From the NCBI GenBank assembly GCA_023488405.1, contig JAMDDW010000039.1:1-7458 (forward strand): a stretch of DNA of 7,458 bases. Reading direction: 5' to 3'. Below, in pieces: positions 4,777 through 7,458 of the stretch. Positions within the stretch are counted from its first letter, which is position 1; the number at the start of each line of letters is the position of its first letter. A program made the position numbers and the translations under genes. The notes under the pieces were generated by a model that worked only from the letters and a program-made list of their open reading frames with translations, made no database searches and had not been told where the DNA came from. Origin of the DNA: Candidatus Parvarchaeota archaeon. GTDB taxonomy: Archaea; Nanobdellota; Nanobdellia; Parvarchaeales; Parvarchaeaceae.

Positions 4777-7374
4777 TTAATTTCTGCTCCCTATTATTAT
4801 CTCGCCCTTGGTTCTTACAGAAGGATAAGCAGTTTTGATATTTTCCAGGTTCTTTTGATTGTTCGGAAAAGCTATTCCAACTCTATCGCCTTTTATTATT
4901 ATATTCTTGCTCTTTAAATCTGTTAAATTGCTGAAGATATAATTTATAACAACTCCAAGCTCTTCTAGTTTAGTCTCTATCTCACAATCATCTTTTGACT
5001 GTATTATCCCTTTTATCCTTGAAAATTCGCTTTCTTCAAATCTCCCTTTATATCTTTTATAGTCATTGAAGATCCTTTCCGCAGTTTTGTTAAGTTCATC
5101 CGAATTTACTCCCCACATCCTTGAAAGGCCTTGGAGTATACTTTCATTCTTTTCTACATATTCCAAAGCAGGCTTATATGCCTTGAAAACGATCCTTACA
5201 ACTCCGTCCTGTATTCTCTCAGTTTTTACTATCTTTATCAGTCCGACTTCCCCGGTGTTGTTGCAATGCAGTCCTCCGCAGGCTTCAACGTCATAGTCAT
5301 CTATTTTAACTATGCGTATGTTTGCGTTCGGAACCACGCCGCCTTGGTAAATAGACATGCCATACTTGCTTTCTGCCTTTTCTCTAGGCATGATAGTTGC
5401 TTTTATCTTCATGTTATCAGAGACTACCTCGTTTGCAAGCCTTTCTATTTTGTTTACCTGTTCTTCGTTTAGTCTATCAAAGTAAGTTATATCAAGGTGT
5501 GCTTGGTCCACATCTTTCTCTGCTCCGTTCTGGTACACAAACTCTCCCAAAACCCTTCGGCATGCTTGATTTATTATATGGGTAGCAGTATGGTGCCTTC
5601 TTAGGAGTTCTCTTCTTTCTGAGTCTATCTTCATCTCTACTTCTTGGTTTTCCTTAAATCCGTTTATGTCATCTAAATAATGTATTATCACGTCATCCTT
5701 AATTTCAACGTTAACTACATTGGAATCATTTATCCTACCTCTATCTGATTTTTGTCCGCCCATCTCTGGATAGAATATGGTCTGATTAAGTATGAGCTCG
5801 TTTGGCTTTACAACCTTTATTATTTTTGCCCTAGCTTTTTTCAGTTTTTCATCATAGAAAAGTTTTTTAGTGGCTTCCATGCCCTCTATAAACGAATAAT
5901 CTTTATTTTCAGTCTTTCTCTTCTTTGCCCTATTTATGTCGCTGTAGAACTTTTCCGGCAAAGTTATCTCCTTGCCTTCAATTTCAGCAACAGTTTTTAT
6001 ATCGTCTATGGTAATTCCCTTTGATTCATACAGTTCAAGCATTTCGTTTTCCGTTATCTCCTTCTTATCCAATAACGAGGATATTAGTCTTTCATTTCTT
6101 TCCTTGAACTCTTTGTACCTTTCAATTTCCTTGTCTATTACCTGCTTTGTTTCCGTGTTCTTTAACTCTTCAAACCAGCTGCCGAATTCCCTTTTATGCT
6201 CTTCTATAACTTCATTTATATCCAAATCCCATTTTTTGCTCTGTATGAAATTCAGTGTTCTGCGCAGTATGTTTCTGAGGTTGTACCCTCCACCAACATT
6301 GCTTGGCAGCGCACCGTCATGTATTGCTACTAGTAAAGTTCTGCTGTGATCTGCTATTGAATAAACGGCCTGCATATCACTCAGCAATTTCTTTATTTCC
6401 TGCTCATCGGTTTTTGTTTCTTCCGCTATGCTTTTTATTGCATCCTCTAACCCAATCTTCTCAAAGTCTATTTTCCCTATGTATTCATACACCTTTTTTA
6501 CTTTTTCTTCATCGTAATCTATCCCCGCCTTTCTTTTGATGAACTCCACAACCTTAGGAAAGGTCGCTTCGTATATTGTTGGCGTATTGTTGACTACCCA
6601 GGACCACCTTTCAAGGCCTGCTCCCATATCTATTGTTTTTGTCGGTATTTCCTCCAGTTTATTATCGTTTATAACATAGCGCATGTAAACCTGGTTTCCA
6701 AGTTCAAGCCCTCCCGCAAAATATTCAAGGCAACTGCCAGCATATCCCGCTCCAGCCCATGCATCCTCTATAAATGTCAATTCATCTTTTTTTATTTTAA
6801 GCCCGTTTAGAATCCAATTAGTTATGTATTTTATCGCTTCTTTGTCAAAATAAGTCTTTTTCTTTTTAGTATTGAATGCGGCTTCCTCAGCCATTATGAA
6901 ACTTGTAAGGTGCCTTCCAGATAATCCAACATTGTTAATGTCATTGAACCTTAAACATATCTGCGGCACAACCAAAGGATTCGCAGGAGGTTCTGCGATT
7001 CCTTTTATTACATACGGGGCAAAATCATCTATAGCGGCTTCTACAAAATATATATCGTCCCTCCACCTAGCAACAACAGGGTAGCGTTTTATCTCTTTAT
7101 GCCCAGTTTTCTTGAAAAAACCTGAAAAATCTTTCCAGATATCTTCATAGCTTGACTTTAAAGAGGATATGTTCTTGTTGAAGAAGGTGTACTCTCCTAT
7201 GCAATCAACATCACCGCATTTGTCTTTTTCAATGAAACTCCAGAAATTCTTGCCGCAGACCTTGCATTTGTATCTCTTTAATCCTAATTCAATGAGCGAA
7301 TCAATAGGGATAAGTTCCTTTGGGTTTTCCAGCATTTTTCTCTTAATTATCTCCTCTACTTCCTTTTTTTCCAT
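4777..7374 (-). CDS. alaS: Alanyl-tRNA synthetase (class IIc), archaeal type
   Basis: This enzyme charges tRNA-Ala and hydrolyses Ser- and Gly-tRNA-Ala. The 865 residues begin with the archaeal Cys4 insertion (C37, C40, C53, C58). The class II core includes RWRDD (103-107), motif 2 around CLRFNDINNVG (140-150), GLELGNQVYM (222-231) and motif 3 GAGLERW (251-257). The tRNA-recognition domain has ADHSRT (341-346) and PSNVGGGY (357-364). The editing domain shows HTATH (H595, H599) and CGGLH (C699, H703), the four zinc ligands, with Leu702 where Thr is common. Two features stand out. The Asp that reads G3:U70 in LYDxxG is Glu (E450). The C-terminal domain is short and lacks the glycine-rich GGRPxxAQGGG-like motif. 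The start is supported by a TATA box about 27 bases upstream, and no clear ribosome-binding site is seen. Confidence 0.96.
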   Translation of the reverse strand: MEKKEVEEIIKRKMLENPKELIPIDSLIELGLKRYKCKVCGKNFWSFIEKDKCGDVDCIGEYTFFNKNISSLKSSYEDIWKDFSGFFKKTGHKEIKRYPVVARWRDDIYFVEAAIDDFAPYVIKGIAEPPANPLVVPQICLRFNDINNVGLSGRHLTSFIMAEEAAFNTKKKKTYFDKEAIKYITNWILNGLKIKKDELTFIEDAWAGAGYAGSCLEYFAGGLELGNQVYMRYVINDNKLEEIPTKTIDMGAGLERWSWVVNNTPTIYEATFPKVVEFIKRKAGIDYDEEKVKKVYEYIGKIDFEKIGLEDAIKSIAEETKTDEQEIKKLLSDMQAVYSIADHSRTLLVAIHDGALPSNVGGGYNLRNILRRTLNFIQSKKWDLDINEVIEEHKREFGSWFEELKNTETKQVIDKEIERYKEFKERNERLISSLLDKKEITENEMLELYESKGITIDDIKTVAEIEGKEITLPEKFYSDINRAKKRKTENKDYSFIEGMEATKKLFYDEKLKKARAKIIKVVKPNELILNQTIFYPEMGGQKSDRGRINDSNVVNVEIKDDVIIHYLDDINGFKENQEVEMKIDSERRELLRRHHTATHIINQACRRVLGEFVYQNGAEKDVDQAHLDITYFDRLNEEQVNKIERLANEVVSDNMKIKATIMPREKAESKYGMSIYQGGVVPNANIRIVKIDDYDVEACGGLHCNNTGEVGLIKIVKTERIQDGVVRIVFKAYKPALEYVEKNESILQGLSRMWGVNSDELNKTAERIFNDYKRYKGRFEESEFSRIKGIIQSKDDCEIETKLEELGVVINYIFSNLTDLKSKNIIIKGDRVGIAFPNNQKNLENIKTAYPSVRTKGEIIIGSRN

Positions 7375-7394
7375 AACCTTTATTTGTCTATTGG

Positions 7395-7407
7395 ATTATA
7401 ATTATAT
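7395..7407 (-). promoter_or_regulatory. TATA box of AlaRS
   Basis: ATATAATTATAAT on the minus strand is centred about 27 bases before the AlaRS ATG, the normal distance to a leaderless or near-leaderless start. The ATG is directly preceded by TAAAGGTT, too close to act as a ribosome-binding site. The same octamer stands before IleRS. Confidence 0.5.
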
Positions 7408-7446
7408 GTCAACTATTAATAATATAATGCTGATTTAATATATTTA

Positions 7447-7458
7447 ATGCAAAATGGC
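7447..7458 (+). other. Possible start of a divergent plus-strand gene at the right edge
   Basis: ATG codons occur at 7447 and 7454, and AT-rich TATA-like sequence (AATATAAT at 7421-7428) lies about 30 bases before the second. That matches the leaderless layout seen elsewhere in the window. Only two to four codons are visible, so this is a guess about what lies outside. Confidence 0.15.

Noticed and set aside
5066..7438. Plus-strand open frames opposite AlaRS
   Set aside because: These are antisense shadows of a conserved gene; none resembles a known protein.
1..7458. tRNA genes, CRISPR arrays, insertion sequences, inteins
   Set aside because: No spaced repeat array, no transposase or terminal inverted repeats, no T-arm signature in intergenic DNA, and all conserved proteins have uninterrupted family-like lengths.

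Overview
This window looks archaeal. It encodes a two-repeat TATA-binding protein of about 180 residues, an archaeal-type isoleucyl-tRNA synthetase (HxGT instead of HIGH), and an archaeal-type alanyl-tRNA synthetase with an N-terminal Cys4 insertion. The intergenic DNA carries TATA-box promoters of the TTTATATA kind. Coding DNA is AT-rich, and arginine is mostly AGA/AGG with some CGC. The compact spacing and the divergent motifs in both synthetases would fit a reduced-genome archaeon such as a DPANN or ARMAN-like lineage. That placement is an inference; no rRNA or other marker here proves it.

Layout, left to right. Positions 1-167 hold a GC-richer stretch (about 50% in the first 60 bases) and then an AT-rich spacer; the stretch is either the tail of a plus-strand gene or part of a structured RNA. 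On the minus strand, IleRS (4250-1176), TBP (1176-634) and a VKOR-family membrane protein (626-168) form a tight operon. IleRS and TBP overlap by one base, TBP and VKOR are 7 bases apart, and the two downstream genes carry GAGG ribosome-binding sites. A 57-bp divergent promoter region (4251-4307) separates IleRS from a plus-strand orphan gene of 155 codons (4308-4775). That orphan runs tail-to-tail, with one base between stop codons, into AlaRS on the minus strand (7374-4777). The last 84 bases hold the AlaRS promoter and perhaps the start of another divergent gene.

Most of the window is information-processing housekeeping: two synthetases charging tRNA-Ile and tRNA-Val-discriminating/tRNA-Ala systems respectively, plus the basal transcription factor that binds the promoters seen here. 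VKOR adds disulfide-bond formation at the cell envelope. No mobile element, CRISPR array, tRNA gene or clear novel multigene system is visible. The points most worth checking are an exact 33-bp repeat inside TBP, an Asp-to-Glu change at the AlaRS position that reads the G3:U70 pair, a shortened AlaRS C-terminus, the orphan gene, and the unexplained left edge.
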